From the NCBI GenBank assembly GCA_963575645.1, contig OY754470.1, positions 48,577,201 through 48,641,200 of the forward strand: a DNA stretch of 64,000 bases. Reading direction: 5' to 3'. This DNA comes from Xanthostigma xanthostigma (lineage: Eukaryota > Arthropoda > Insecta > Raphidioptera > Raphidiidae). Below the pieces are notes generated by a model. The model was not told the origin of the DNA and searched no databases. It saw only the letters and a list, made by a program, of their open reading frames with translations. A program made the translations under genes and the position numbers. Shown one piece after another: positions 1 through 10,600 of this stretch (the first letter of the stretch is position 1; each line of letters starts with the position of its first letter).

Positions 1-320
1 TACGTTTCCGGTTTCTCAAATAAAGTGCCGATGAAATTAATGACAATGACAGCGGTTCAACAGTTTTCGATGAAAAATAATTGTTTTATAATTTAATTTA
101 TTTAAAGCACGAACCGGTCTCGTCACTTTATCGCTAAAAATATAATTAACTGAGAATTTACGCGACAGTTTTGCGAGTTTTGAGATTGGAAGCGAAAATA
201 ATGGGTTGATAAAATTTTAATTATATTACAGATAAATTAGCAGTTTTTGTTACTAAAATATTTATTATTTTCGTATATTTGTTTTTAATATTATAAAGCA
301 TGAAATAACATTTTATAATA

Positions 321-480
321 AATAAAATTATCGACCTATTTTTTAAGACTGTATATTGACAAAAAATTATAAAATTCAATATCTCAATAAATGACGTTTC
401 GGTCCGGATTTGGAGCTTTATCAGAAATATGTAATTTTTTGTCAATATACAATCTTGAAAAATTGGTTGATAATTTTATT
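321..480 (-). repeat. Inverted-repeat element, family P, copy 1
   Basis: Two arms of about 49 bases (321-369 and 432-480) are inverted copies of each other, each carrying AATAAAATTATCRACC at the outer side. The centre holds, on the minus strand, a hammerhead-like core: CTGATAA (418-424, a decayed CTGAAGA), a stem-forming segment, then GAAACG (GAAA complement at 397-400). Other copies are at 33.5, 44.3 and 56.0 kb, so this is a real interspersed family. Beyond the right arm a family-specific tail starting TTGAAGA continues to about 515. No coding capacity. The family is possibly derived from a Penelope-like retroelement; that is an inference from the motif. Confidence 0.65.
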
Positions 481-515
481 TATTTGAAGATTTCTATCAG
501 ATGTCGATCTAAGAT

Positions 516-1347
516 TTAAATAACATTTTAACTGTCCTCATATTTTTAATATTATTAAAATCCTTAAAAAAGAACATTTACAATGTAAACTTATATATTT
601 AATTAAATAGTTCCTCTTTTATATTTAAATAATTTATTTTTTATTTTGATATTACACCTTCGGACTTGAAACGCAAATTATTTTTTAGGGTGTTGGGCTT
701 ATTAAGGGTGTAATTAAGATATATTCAGTGAAAAACTAAATTTAAGTTTAAGATTTACAGACTTTTGGAAAATCCTATATCAATTGAAATAGATAACAGG
801 TCAAAAAAATTAATTTTTTACGGTAATCACTAGCGCAGAATGTTATATTACTTTTTAAGTATAATTAGTAAAATTGACATTATAAAATTAAAATAAATAT
901 CCGCACAAGAAAAATAGATTAGATCATAAAAATACGTAAGTTGTACGAAGTAATACATAATCAGAATGTACACTTTTTTTACCAGCTTTGCGTGAATCCA
1001 TGACTGAACACTTGACTCGATATTTCGAACTACACACATAGTAAGTATTTCTTTGTTTTGTTTGGCATGCCTACATCTCAGATAAGCCCCAAGCACAATG
1101 AAATGTTTATATTTGATATTTAATTACGCCGACTTAAATTATACGCGTTAGAATAGTATGTTCATTGAAATGACATATCATTTGATAGCCTGAATTAATT
1201 AATAAAAGTTACGTTTTAGTCATTGGATTTCTATGGACGTCTTTTTTTCTGATCATGCATTTCTACCTACCATATTATATAAACATGTTTTACTTTTTGA
1301 CTTTTTACATTTGTAAACCTTAATATTGAATTACTTAACAGTAAAAC
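516..1347. other. AT-rich stretch, nothing recognised
   Basis: Very AT-rich sequence with only short chance reading frames, none showing a recognisable domain. I see no inverted-repeat termini and no repeat shared with the rest of the window. The leading 1-320 bases are similar. Confidence 0.5.
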
Positions 1348-1359
1348 AAATTCCGAAAA

Positions 1360-1594
1360 AAATAAAAAATAGAGAATAGTTACTTCTTACCACAACAAGT
1401 TTATTAGTGGATGTACATTTCGAGAGCTAAGCTCTCATCTTCAGCAATACACTAAACTGAGTTTAGTGTATTGCTGAAGATGAGAGCTTAGCTCTCGAAA
1501 TGTACATCCACTAATAAACTTGTTGTGGTAAGAAGTAACTATTCTCTATTTTTTATTAGATTCAAACCACAGTGCTCTTAATATTTTTGTTATT
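1360..1594. mobile_element. Palindromic element with flanking 12-bp direct repeat
   Basis: Bases 1361-1557 form a perfect inverted repeat with 98-base arms around a single unpaired base at 1459. A 36-base single-copy tail follows (to 1594). The 12-mer AAATTCCGAAAA occurs directly before (1348-1359) and directly after (1595-1606) the unit, as expected of a target-site duplication. Each arm carries one copy of a hammerhead-like motif in opposite orientation. There is no open reading frame. Variable-length target duplications and head-to-head copies fit Penelope-like retroelements, but the class is inferred. The absence of any arm mismatch indicates recent formation or gene conversion. Confidence 0.75.
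1460..1530 (+). ncRNA. Candidate type I hammerhead-like ribozyme
   Basis: CTGAAGA (1474-1480) is followed by T, then a 6-bp stem II (GAGAGC 1482-1487, loop TTA, GCTCTC 1491-1496), GAAA (1497-1500), a short stem III TG-TA-CA (1501-1506) and a TC/C junction at 1507-1509 where a hammerhead would cut. Stem I can form from 1461-1473 and 1509-1523: five pairs with one mismatch, an internal loop, then five more. The order of parts matches minimal type I hammerheads of Penelope-like elements. The oddity is the extra T between A9 and stem II, seen in all related motifs here. A mirror copy lies on the minus strand at 1409-1444. Confidence 0.45.
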
Positions 1595-1606
1595 AAATTC
1601 CGAAAA

Positions 1607-2058
1607 GATAAAACTTTTTTATTTAATATTTGTAATTTACGAAATAACATTAGCCTAATTCCATTAAAGCTAGTTGCGTAATGTTCTCTAAAAATATTCA
1701 TAAAAAAATGAAAATACTTCTCTGATAAATGTTTTCATTTTTTGGCGTAGCGATTCATTAGTACTGTTGGCAGAATCTTAAATGGAACGAAGGTCATATA
1801 TTTTTGTCTCTATGATACACTATAATATTTCACTCAGAAATACAAAAATATGCGACCTCTTTTTGTATAGGCAGACTGTAGGAACCATTCAATTATACAA
1901 CGAAACATTATTCATTCTGAAAGGGTAATATTTTATTATTGTTCTGAATATTAATTTTTTGTTCGTAGCTTACAAGATCTTTTTTGTTTAGTACCAACCT
2001 AATAAATAATCTGATTTGAATGGGATGATACATACAATTGAACTTTTAAATAAAAAAA
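1607..2058. other. AT-rich stretch, nothing recognised
   Basis: No repeat termini, no reading frame of note, no hairpin beyond background. Confidence 0.45.
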
Positions 2059-2130
2059 ATTGGTTGTCTGTAAAGTCGGTTTACGGACGATAGTTTTACG
2101 TGATAACGTATTCCGTAATACATAACCTAA
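2059..2130 (+). repeat. TTGGTTG-family repeat, left-end fragment (copy 1)
   Basis: About 72 bases match the left terminus of the repeat seen in full at 24.3, 26.5, 35.0, 37.7, 40.6 and 44.5 kb. It starts AATTGGTTGTCTG, includes the terminal hairpin TACGT-GATA-ACGTA nested in TTACGGA/TCCGTAA, and stops abruptly after CATAACCTAA. A different palindrome begins at the break, so this copy is truncated. Confidence 0.85.
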
Positions 2131-2250
2131 AAAAACATATAATAACCTTGAACAAGGTTATTATATGTTTTTTTTATTGTAAATTAACAAATATTTTATA
2201 ATTAGAATCCCTGAAGATGGCAATAAACAATGTGCCGAAACGTAAGATAA
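2128..2250 (+). repeat. Hairpin followed by hammerhead-like motif
   Basis: A near-perfect hairpin with arms of about 21 bases (2129-2173, two-base loop at its centre) is followed 38 bases later by CTGAAGA (2211-2217), T, GGCA/TGCC stem II and GAAACG (2237-2242). The spacing of parts matches the motif at 1474, but stem I and a cleavage junction cannot be drawn convincingly. Probably the decayed end of another palindromic element. Confidence 0.4.
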
Positions 2251-2394
2251 TATATTAAATGAATAATACAAAGTACAGCATTCATTGATCCATAGCCGCT
2301 ATTTCTCCATCCAATTATTCCGATTAAGGATCGCAAATCTCTACAAATTTTGTAGTAGAAGATAATATATAAATAATAATTTTGTAATTAAATG

Positions 2395-2483
2395 TTAGGT
2401 TCCTACTGTCCTAAAAACCTTTCGGGCCGGGAGGCCCCTCGGGACAGAGGCCCATAGAATTTAGTCCTATTGTTACGCCACTG
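2395..2483. repeat. Truncated MITE end with GTTACGCCACTG terminus
   Basis: A locally GC-rich piece ends in GTTACGCCACTG (2472-2483), the inverse of CAGTGGCGTAAC, a terminus common in insect MITEs and resembling the inner element at 46.1-46.5 kb. No matching left terminus is visible, so the copy is a fragment. The bases from 2484 to 2953 hold nothing I recognise. Confidence 0.4.
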
Positions 2484-2953
2484 GTCATCGTCTACTTGAA
2501 GATTCCGGATCACAATTCTACAAAAGATATTGTAGTAAAGTTTTTAATAAATTCAATAATAAATTACTCACGCGTCAAATACTGCAAGAAAAGAGCGCCG
2601 AATAAATGAAAGTCTACTGTATAAGCAAAAAATATAAAACAGAAAAACAAAAAAACAATAGAAAGAAATCAATCATAATATTGTTTTATCCAAGTGAATT
2701 TCTTCATTTATTTTGTAACAAATGTGTCCGTCTTATAAGTGATGAGACATTTTGTTCCACATCTTGTTCCATTCTGGCCGACAGTTTGTGTGAATACTCC
2801 TCGAACCATGACACGTCGTTTCCTCCATTTGTATGTTTTCGACAACAATGATGGATCTGTGAACGGTCAAATGTCCGCGAAGGCTGCGACGCAACTTATG
2901 AGAGCACTTGTATAACAATAAGTCTTCGGCGCGCGACCAGCGTTGACAAATCA

Positions 2954-3491
2954 GTTTCAATCAGTGATGTGCCGAATCGTTAAAAATGTATATCCGCGGA
3001 TACGGATCTGAATACGGATATTTGGTTTCAAGTTCCGCGGATAAGGATACGGATCTTAACTTTCTTAGAGTACGCGGCGGTAAATATTGCACATCGACCT
3101 TTGGAAAGAGACTATCTGTTATGGGAAAAAGTTATTGACCTCTTTAAGAGTTAACTCTCATATCAGATTGTCTCTTTCCAAAGATCGATTTGCAATATCT
3201 CATTATAAAGATAGTTTTTTAGTACCTTTGAGTTATGTACTATTGGTATGGTACTCACTACGATAAATGTTTGCAATATAAAGGTGCCAAATACGATTTT
3301 AAAAAATAATCTGAATGGAATTTAACAGTTTTTCATTATTACCTAATCACCTATATATATATAAAATTTCATTTATAATAGAAAATTAATAAGGTAAAAG
3401 ATCCGCCAAAAACTAACGGATACGGATCTTTCTTCTCCCTCGGATATCCGCGGATACGGATACGGTTATCCGGCACATCACTAGTTTCAAT
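2954..3491 (+). mobile_element. hAT-type MITE, copy 1 (element 2962-3483)
   Basis: The 522-base element begins CAGTGATGTGCCG and ends CGGCACATCACTA, giving a 13-base terminal inverted repeat with one mismatch at the first base. It is flanked on both sides by the exact 8-mer GTTTCAAT (2954-2961 and 3484-3491). Eight-base target duplications and a YAGTGATG terminus are the signature of hAT superfamily transposition. Subterminal regions carry repeated ATCCGTATCCGCGGATA-type words, probably transposase-binding sites, and an internal inverted repeat lies at about 3088-3190. No coding capacity, so it must be mobilised in trans. Confidence 0.92.
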
Positions 3492-3605
3492 TGCCCTCGT
3501 CGAATTTAGGTTTTAGAATTCTCTAGATTTCTCCTGTCGTCTTCAGACTTTTTGGAGCGAGACGGAGCTATTTATATCGTTTATATTTATGCTATTTTTG
3601 TAAAA

Positions 3606-4010
3606 AAAATCATACGACATTTATTAACACTAGTAAAAAATTCCAGCCAATTGGGCGACGGGACCATTCCAACTTCAAAAATGTTGGCATTTGATTATAA
3701 TAAAGAAAATAAGATTTCTGATATCGTGTGAGGTGACGCGGGTAATGGTTAGTATTCAATATGATATTTGCTATTCGTTGCCATGGTTACCTTACATAAT
3801 ATGTTCACGTCATGTAAAAATTAATCAAAGCATGCCGAACTAGTTTATTTCTGATTCATAAAACAAAAGAGCGGCTGATTTTTTTTATTTTCAAAATATT
3901 TCCGAAACTATAAAGTTTAGAAAAAAAAATTTTTAACGAAACTTTCTTGAAAAAATAAATAGAATAATAAACGGTTATGAAAAGTATACTATTATTATAT
4001 AAAAAACATT
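3606..4010 (-). repeat. Degraded retroelement 3' region (ACCCGCGTCA family), minus strand
   Basis: Homologous to 10.27-10.6 kb in the opposite orientation, and in part to 14.64-14.85, 22.84-23.0 and 46.8-46.9 kb. The shared words on the coding-like strand are TTACCCGCGTCA, AATGTCAAA and TTGAAGTTGGAATGGTC. Such tails resemble 3' regions of RTE-type or similar non-LTR elements in insects, but no reverse-transcriptase sequence remains here and the class is an inference. Confidence 0.5.
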
Positions 4011-5808
4011 TCTTAATATTTCTAATTTTTCATAATTTTCTTACATATATTAATTTTGTCATTATGACCTACCTAAAAAAAATTGTTTATAACATTTTTT
4101 GGTATATTGACATATAATTTATGACTATTTATGATAGCAATATCAAAAAAATAACATGAACATATTATACCTTTTTACGAGTTTTAAATGAATATTATAT
4201 GAGAAATTTATTTTTACATAAATAGCACAAATATAACGATGAAGGTAGGTTTTTTGTTAAGGATCATAAGTAAATAAGCTTTACCAATGTTACCTTCGTT
4301 CATCGTAACATTCTATTGGATCAACACTACTTTATACCAAAAGCATAAATATTGTTTAAACATTAAACAATACAAATATTTCCATCGCCCCTCGAAAAGG
4401 TTTCTGATTTTCAATAATATAAAAAACAAAATTTAAAAAAATCATCAAAATCGAAGCTTTTCTTGAGTACTCAGGAATACTGCCTGTTTTACGTATTCAA
4501 TGATGCGATTATATAGGCGTTAGTAAAAAAATAATAATAATAAATCTGTAGATTAGATATATCGAGGTACCACATGAGAATGAAAATTCATTCACCACCC
4601 AGCTAGTTTACTTGCAAAACTATAAATTTCTATCGTGATGAAAGGCATTTAATGTAATAAAATTTACCAGGAAATGTCCTCTATTTACAGATATACAGAA
4701 GTAACTTTGCATAGAAGATAGAAGTTGTATTGTGGTGGGAGTAATACCCGTTACTCCCACCGCATTTAAATTTGACAAAGGATTTTTTTAGTGTAAAAGA
4801 ACTTCGTGATGTAAATAAGGTAATACATTATGATGTAGGTTCCAAAGCCTACATGTTTTAGCACCTTTACTCGAAGTTTTATTTCACATTTTAAGTACGT
4901 GAACCGTTGGGTTTTATAACCTAAAACTAAAATACGTAGGCGAGAAATGTGTCGGAAAATAGCAGTCAGTCCTCGGTACTGTTAAAAGACGTGTAAATAT
5001 TCAGGCTCTAAAGCGATAACACCTACATATTATAACCACAAAATATGTTAATAGCTGACCAAGGAGGGTTGAATATTGTGACGCATACGCTCTAGATATG
5101 ACAGGATCTGTATAACTTCCCGAATTGCCTTCCTACTCCACATTTTGTATAATTTACTGTTAAAATGGTGAATGACTCTTTGTCAAAATATATTTGCACC
5201 TCCAGCAATCTTCATTGCAAATTACTCCACCTCGTCAAAAAAAGAAACGGTGACAGCTCTCCCGACGCTACTTTTAGAGCTAAATAATACAGGCAAATTC
5301 GGTAGGCGAGTTTTTGAAAAAAGTTTTGGGTACGTGTGAAAGATTGCGTCATTTATTTATTTTTTTGACCTTTTCCTGAAAATTGTTTTTAAATTTTCGT
5401 TTTCTGAAACTGTAGTTCTTCATTTTGCATTTACTCTTTAGTCGTAAAAATAGTGTCCGGAGAGCTGCGCCTATTTTTATGCCAGGGGAAAAGATTTGAG
5501 ATGAAAACCACAGAGGCTATTTGTATTGATCCAATGCTGGTCATGAATTTCTTTTTGCAAACAAACTATATGAAAAGGATTTATGAGTACTTAACATTAC
5601 ATAATATCATTATAGTAAAGCAATAAAGAATAATTCATATTTTAAAAGCACTTGAAGAAGTAATAGGCACTTGACCTGAGAATTGGAATAATATATAATG
5701 CTCCAACAAGTGCACTAACAAGATGATGTAAGGATAACCCGTCAAACTATTATCTCTGAAATGTATTGGAATTCATCTATTGTAGTGAGTACAGCAAAAC
5801 GTCAATTA
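4011..5808. other. AT-rich stretch with one hairpin
   Basis: Mostly featureless. One clean hairpin, GTGGGAGTAA / TTACTCCCAC, lies at 4735-4760 with a six-base loop. No reading frame with a recognisable domain. Confidence 0.5.
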
Positions 5809-5984
5809 TATAAGGTTCGTTCCAAGCAGCGGCGAACGATAATAAAACAGTACACAGTTTTGTCACTGCGCAAGACTAATTTGCGCACTAGCTCAAAAAT
5901 CGATACTGCGCAAGACAGTCTTGCGCAGTAACAAGACTGTGTACAGTTTTATTACCGTTCGCGGCTGCTTGAAACGAACTTATA
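5809..5984. mobile_element. Short inverted-repeat element (MITE/foldback)
   Basis: Arms of about 70 bases pair with few mismatches. The outer ends are TATAAG(G)TTCGTT and AACGAACTTATA, and the arms share GCGAACG, TTTTATTA/TAATAAAA and ACTGCGCAAGAC. A smaller palindrome (GCGCAAGAC / GTCTTGCGC) sits near the centre. No coding capacity and no second copy seen in the window. Confidence 0.7.
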
Positions 5985-6271
5985 ATAGACCTATATACGA
6001 CACGTACTTCAATAAATGATCAAACAATTTTATAATCAAATTGCAGAATAAGTCAATACAAGAGAACTCTAGACCACTTACATTAGTACTTATAATCTTT
6101 CTTATGGCCATATTCACCGAACAGAAGTAGTTATTTGTTCTGTTCATTTGTTCTTCAGATAACTATTCCTCGGAATAAATAGCAATAATTCAAATCACCA
6201 ACCAAAAATTAATTTTATGCATGTATAAATCAATTCTGTCATAATTCGAGAGTATAAATATTTATTCATAA

Positions 6272-6462
6272 AATAATAATGGCAGCCACATAGGTCATAA
6301 TACCTAACCTATAAACGTGGAGTATTATATCTACAGTTGCTCTTGTGAATTTATTTATGTGTTGTTTATTAACCTTTTGTGAAGTGTATAGTTGTTAAAC
6401 ATTAAAGTTAGTGAACGTTTTGTGTGCAGTTGGGTTAGGATAAAACATTATTATTTTCTGAC
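6272..6462 (+). repeat. Inverted duplicate, left copy (partner 9133-9345)
   Basis: About 190 bases match 9133-9345 on the opposite strand. Shared landmarks are AAACGTGGAGTATTATATCT, ATACCTAAC and TTGGGTTAG. The pair encloses about 2.7 kb that includes a SINE and a hAT MITE. Either two copies of one dispersed repeat or the arms of a larger element. Confidence 0.7.
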
Positions 6463-6492
6463 GTCATTTCTATCTTCGCAACCCGCACAGCA

Positions 6493-6522
6493 CCAAGCCT
6501 CGTTTGCAGCGACCTTAATATA
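6493..6522 (-). repeat. Lone terminus of the AAGGCCGCTGCACACGAG family
   Basis: On the minus strand this reads TTAAGGTCGCTGCAAACGAG, a close match to the terminal repeat of the element at 63017-63444. No partner terminus is nearby, so only one end survives. Confidence 0.45.
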
Positions 6523-6672
6523 CTTTAAATGTTTCTATTTTGAATTTTAGCAATAATTCGAAATGCATATTGTGTATCTGCCTTTAGTGAAACTTGATCA
6601 AAAAGTATCATCGTGTTTAATAAATTCATTTATACACTCGACATTCCACTGTATTTCGAAACAAAAAGAAAT

Positions 6673-6903
6673 ATGAACAATAATGTGACAGGAGAAATTC
6701 TAGACAAAACTTTTGTGCTATTCAAAGATATATTGGATTCTTTTATACATCTTAATATGACGGGAGACTGGGAACCAATTTATTACCTGCTATGTCAAAT
6801 AAAAAAAAGGATAAACCATCAATCGGAAAAAGTTAAGACCAAACGAAAATTTCTAATACAAATCTTTATTAAGGCTACCCTAAGTGACAGCAATGCAATA
6901 TAA
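6673..6903 (+). CDS. Unrecognised 76-residue reading frame
   Basis: An ATG-initiated frame of 76 codons ends just before a SINE. The product would be hydrophilic and helical-looking, with a lysine-rich segment near residues 44-60. I recognise no family. The frame is open a little further 5' but has no upstream ATG. A plausible intron-like acceptor (pyrimidine/AT-rich tract ending TTTTAG) lies near 6550. It could be an exon or chance; no homologous copy exists in the window. Confidence 0.15.
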   Translation: MNNNVTGEILDKTFVLFKDILDSFIHLNMTGDWEPIYYLLCQIKKRINHQSEKVKTKRKFLIQIFIKATLSDSNAI

Positions 6904-6960
6904 TTTTGAAGCTATAGGAAAAGATGTTACTAGCGTTTCAAGTTTTCTTTTTTTGTGTTT

Positions 6961-7362
6961 CATAATAATAATAATGCGATTAACGTCCATTTCTCGACTT
7001 TGTGGTATAACAGACGCCATTCGTACCATTACTACTTTCCATCTACCATACTTCCCGTTATATTCTATTGAACTTGCAATAGCAATGAGCAAATGAAGGA
7101 TTTTTTTAAGGAAATTAGGGTCTAGTCTTGAGCATAGGAATTTAACAGGGTCATGGCCTTGAATAAGGAACCATGTCGATATATATCCGGAATTATTGAA
7201 GGAAACCATGGAGAACCTCAACAAGATGGCCAGTACAGGAATTACCGTTCCTCGGCGAGAGGCAGTAAGAAAAACTGCCAGCCACATCTGCCTCTACCGG
7301 GATTCGAACCAGGTACCGCATGCGAGTATAGTTCTCTCTAACCACTACGCTATCCGCTCGGT
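6961..7362 (-). mobile_element. tRNA-derived SINE, copy 1, near full length
   Basis: On the minus strand the element runs from a tRNA-like head (7362 downward) through a B-box GGTTCGAATCC (complement near 7300-7312), then a body shared with 18053-18458, 54281-54600 and 54872-55215, to an (ATT)n-like tail at 6963-6975. Family landmarks are CAGATGTGG, AAGGCCATGGCC, CTTCATTCGCCCATT and GGCGTCTG. RNA polymerase III boxes plus a short AT-rich tail define the class. It needs LINE enzymes to move. Confidence 0.88.
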
Positions 7363-7439
7363 TCCTTCGCAGCTATAAATAAATTCTTGACTCACAAACC
7401 TACTATCAGAAGGTCCAAAGCATGACATCCCTGTTTTGG

Positions 7440-7930
7440 GCCAGGGGTTAAAAAGGAGCCATTCAAGTATTACGTAAGCATAATTTTAGCCCCGCCTCCT
7501 CCCTCTTCTCAGCAAAAGTAAGCAAAGCTCCTCCCCTCTATGCTTACGTTAACATTGGTATATATTTTTTTAATCTGTTCAAGTTTCTTTATTGTTATAA
7601 ATAAATATTGCTGACATTATCTAGACTCCCACCCGTCTAGAAAGAACTATCCAGCGCATATATATACCACTGCGATAGTTCAGACAGTCGGGCAGTCATA
7701 CGTTGTTTCATCGAATTAACAATCGAAAAATAGTTGACATAAATTAACAGTCAGTATCGTGAACAGTACTGAGGTAACTGCTGAGATAAATAAATGAACT
7801 GTGTACATAGTTAATAAATAAGTGTGCTAAATAAATTTTCTCCCATGTCATCAAAAATACGCTAAGCAAAGGCCCTCCTCCCCTCTTTTGGCCCCAAAAT
7901 AGTGAGCCGCATTCTGTGCACATGAGTCAT
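7440..7930. other. Possible solo-LTR or promoter-like segment between CT-rich borders
   Basis: The borders are CT-rich with ACGTAAGCATA (7474) and its inverse (7540). The middle has a small palindrome TCTAGAC...GTCTAGA (7618-7640), a TATATATA run near 7659 followed by TCAGACAGTCGG, and AATAAA words near 7790-7840. This layout resembles an LTR, but I cannot define both ends or a target duplication. Confidence 0.25.
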
Positions 7931-8569
7931 TAATTTAAAGAGAATATACTTCATCACATAAAGAAGCCGACAAGCCACTTTGAAGGTAATAACTATCGTT
8001 TAAGAATCTTTTTTAAATTAACAGTGCCCTAACAGCCAACATAATAAACAGTAAATCGTAATTTGCTTGTAACAAAATATATTAATTTATATGATAGGTT
8101 ATAATAAATAATATTGTATGTACAAGAAACAGGATCCCCTTTCAGGTTCATAAATAACATTTTAATTCCACGACGTCAACTTCATAAGGAAGTTTTATGA
8201 TGCACGCGTGAAAGAAAATGTCGTGTTCAATTTACCGTCTCATTTTTACTGGTTTCAGTTGTTATTAGAGCTTGATTTTCTTGTTTAAAATAGGCCTGGC
8301 TCAGGATGGAATACATTTTCTACATAATTTTAATTTAAATGGGTGGTCAGAAGCAAATGTTCTGTTTAATACATATTCATCGAACACTATTAAAGATAGA
8401 AATTACTAATCTTGGAACAAAATTCGTTACAATAAAATTTATTTTCAGTTCTCCGACCAAATTATCAGGTAAAATAGTTAGTTAAAGAATAAATACACAC
8501 TACACTATACTCCTTGGTATTTTTGCTGAATATTGTGACGTTCACCCAAAAATCTGACCGATGGCGTTA
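7931..8569. other. AT-rich stretch, nothing recognised
   Basis: No clear termini, hairpins or reading frames. Confidence 0.4.
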
Positions 8570-9132
8570 GTGTAAACTAGTGATGTGCCGGATATCCGTA
8601 TCCGTATCCGCGGATATACGAGGGAGAAGAAAGATCCGTATTCGTATCTGTATCCGTTAGTTTTTGTGCGGATCTTTTACCTTATTAATTTTCAATTTAT
8701 AAATGAAATTTCATATATATATATATATAGGTGATTAGGTAATAATGAAAAACTGTAAAATTCCATTCAGATTTTTTTTTATTTTTTTTAAATCGTATTT
8801 GGCACCTTTATATTGCAAACATTTATCGTAATAAGTACCATACCAATAGTACATGACTCAAAGGTACTAAAAAACTATCTTTATAACGAGATATTGCCCA
8901 TTGATCTTTAAGAGACAATCTGTTATAAGAGTTAACTCTTAAAGAGGTCAATAACTTTTTCCCCTACCAGATAGTCTCTTTCCAAAGGTCGATGTGCAAT
9001 ATTTACCGCCGCGTACTCTGAGGAACTTAAGATCCGTATCCGTATCCGCGGATCTTGAATCCAAAAATCCGTATTCAGATCCGTATCCGCGGATATACAT
9101 TTTTAACGATCCGGCACATCACTAGTGTAAAC
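8570..9132 (-). mobile_element. hAT-type MITE, copy 2 (element 8578-9124)
   Basis: Same family as 2962-3483 in the opposite orientation, 547 bases long. It starts TAGTGATGTGCCGGAT and ends ATCCGGCACATCACTA, a perfect 16-base terminal inverted repeat. The 8-mer GTGTAAAC flanks it at 8570-8577 and 9125-9132. Subterminal CCGTATCCGCGGATA words and the central inverted repeat are preserved. A (TA)n stretch at 8711-8729 differs in length from copy 1. Different target duplications show two independent insertions. Confidence 0.93.
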
Positions 9133-9345
9133 ATCAAAAAAAGTTTTATTAAAATAATAATGTTTTATTCTAACCCAATTGCACAAAAAACTTTAACTAA
9201 CTTTAATGTTTTACAACTATATACTTCACCAAAGGTTAATTAAACAACAAACATAAATAAATTCATAAGAACAAACTGCAGATATAATACTCCACGTTTA
9301 TAAGTTAGGTATTATGATCTATGTGGCGCCTATTATTATTTGTTC
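9133..9345 (-). repeat. Inverted duplicate, right copy (partner 6272-6462)
   Basis: Minus-strand homologue of 6272-6462. The hAT MITE copy 2 sits directly next to it and its target duplication overlaps the repeat edge, so the MITE inserted into or beside this older repeat. Confidence 0.65.
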
Positions 9346-10274
9346 AGACGAATTATTATTTATACCCAAGAATTTGCACATTTTGTCCATTTACCAGTTA
9401 ACAGAATAGGACATGGGAATTACTAAGAATTTGTAGAAGAGGACCCATGGAATAACGCCGTCGTTTCACACTCAATATATTCTCAAACATAATTACCTTG
9501 ATAGATAAAAACTGAAAATCGGAATATAATCTGGATTGTATTCATTTCCATTGCAGGATTTGTGTGATAAAATAAATACCCTGCAATGGTATTATTTACT
9601 GAACAGTTTTAATACCGAAGTATATTTTACATATTGTGTAATTTGCAATAAATACATAGGCTATTGTACAGTGTACACAAAGCTACCCGATTAGGGCGTT
9701 TATACTTTGTCTCATTTCAACACGACACATATTCATTCCCTGTGTAATTTATCGGAGTTTTTTTCTAAATACCAGAAACGTTTAAATCAGAGTAATAAGA
9801 AGAGTTTGCAACTGAGAGATTAGTAATTTTGATCAGTTTTTTTCTGTACCAGAATTTATTTCGTATAACAATACATTTTAGATTTAACTCTTTGATTAAC
9901 ATCTGAATAGAAATTGGATAACAATTTTATTTATTTGAAAACATTTCAGATTTGTTTGGACCAGGGGTGTCAGACTGTTTTCTCTAAAGGGTCATTTATA
10001 AGATTTTGGGTGTTAGTGGGCCAGACTCTAAATTAAAAACTAAAACACATACTAAATTAAAATTTTTATTTTTTTTAGAATAGAATAGTAATTTATTTAG
10101 TTTAAATCAATTTTCATATAAAGGTTATAAAAAGGGTAAATTATCTTGAGCTTAAGGATCCAGACACCCGAGGTCTCTTGTTTTTGATAAGGTCATCGAT
10201 GTCAGGTTGTTTTTCGGGAAAATCGGCACATGCGCCGAAGAGATATATACTATAACGGTGTTTTTATATAATAA
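9346..10274. other. Stretch with a hAT-like left end at 9962
   Basis: Mostly featureless. CAGGGGTGTCAGACT at 9962-9976, followed by sequence resembling the ends of Charlie-like hAT elements, is a likely lone left end. No matching right end is visible. Confidence 0.35.
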
Positions 10275-10600
10275 AGATATGCTTTTCATAACGGCTTATT
10301 ATTCTATTTATTTTTTCAAAAAAGTTTCATTAAAATTTTTATTTTAACTCTATAGTTCTGGAGATATTTTGAAAAAAAAAATCAGTTGTTCTTTTGACGT
10401 GGAACATATTATTAAGTAGGCAACGAACAGGAAAATATCATATTGATACTAGCCATTACCCGCGTCATCTCACGCGATATCAGACATTTTATATTCTTTA
10501 TTATACTATATCAAATGTCAAAACTTTGAAGTTGAAATGGTCCCGTCACCCAATGCATGAGACTCAAAATTGGTTTAAATTTTTATTTCGAAATATATTT
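10275..10600 (+). repeat. Degraded retroelement 3' region, plus strand
   Basis: Homologous in inverse orientation to 3606-4010. It carries CATTACCCGCGTCA, AATGTCAAAAC and TTGAAGTTGAAATGGTCCCG. It is non-coding, and the relation to RTE-type LINE tails is an inference. Confidence 0.5.

Noticed and set aside
1361-1557. microRNA hairpin
   Set aside because: 98-base perfect arms are far longer and more perfectly paired than a miRNA precursor and are flanked by a target duplication.
7440-7930. Confident solo LTR
   Set aside because: TATA and AATAAA words are common by chance at this base composition, and neither LTR border nor a target duplication could be fixed.
2954-9132. Composite transposon bounded by the two hAT MITEs
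   Set aside because: Each MITE has its own exact and different 8-bp target duplication, showing independent insertions.
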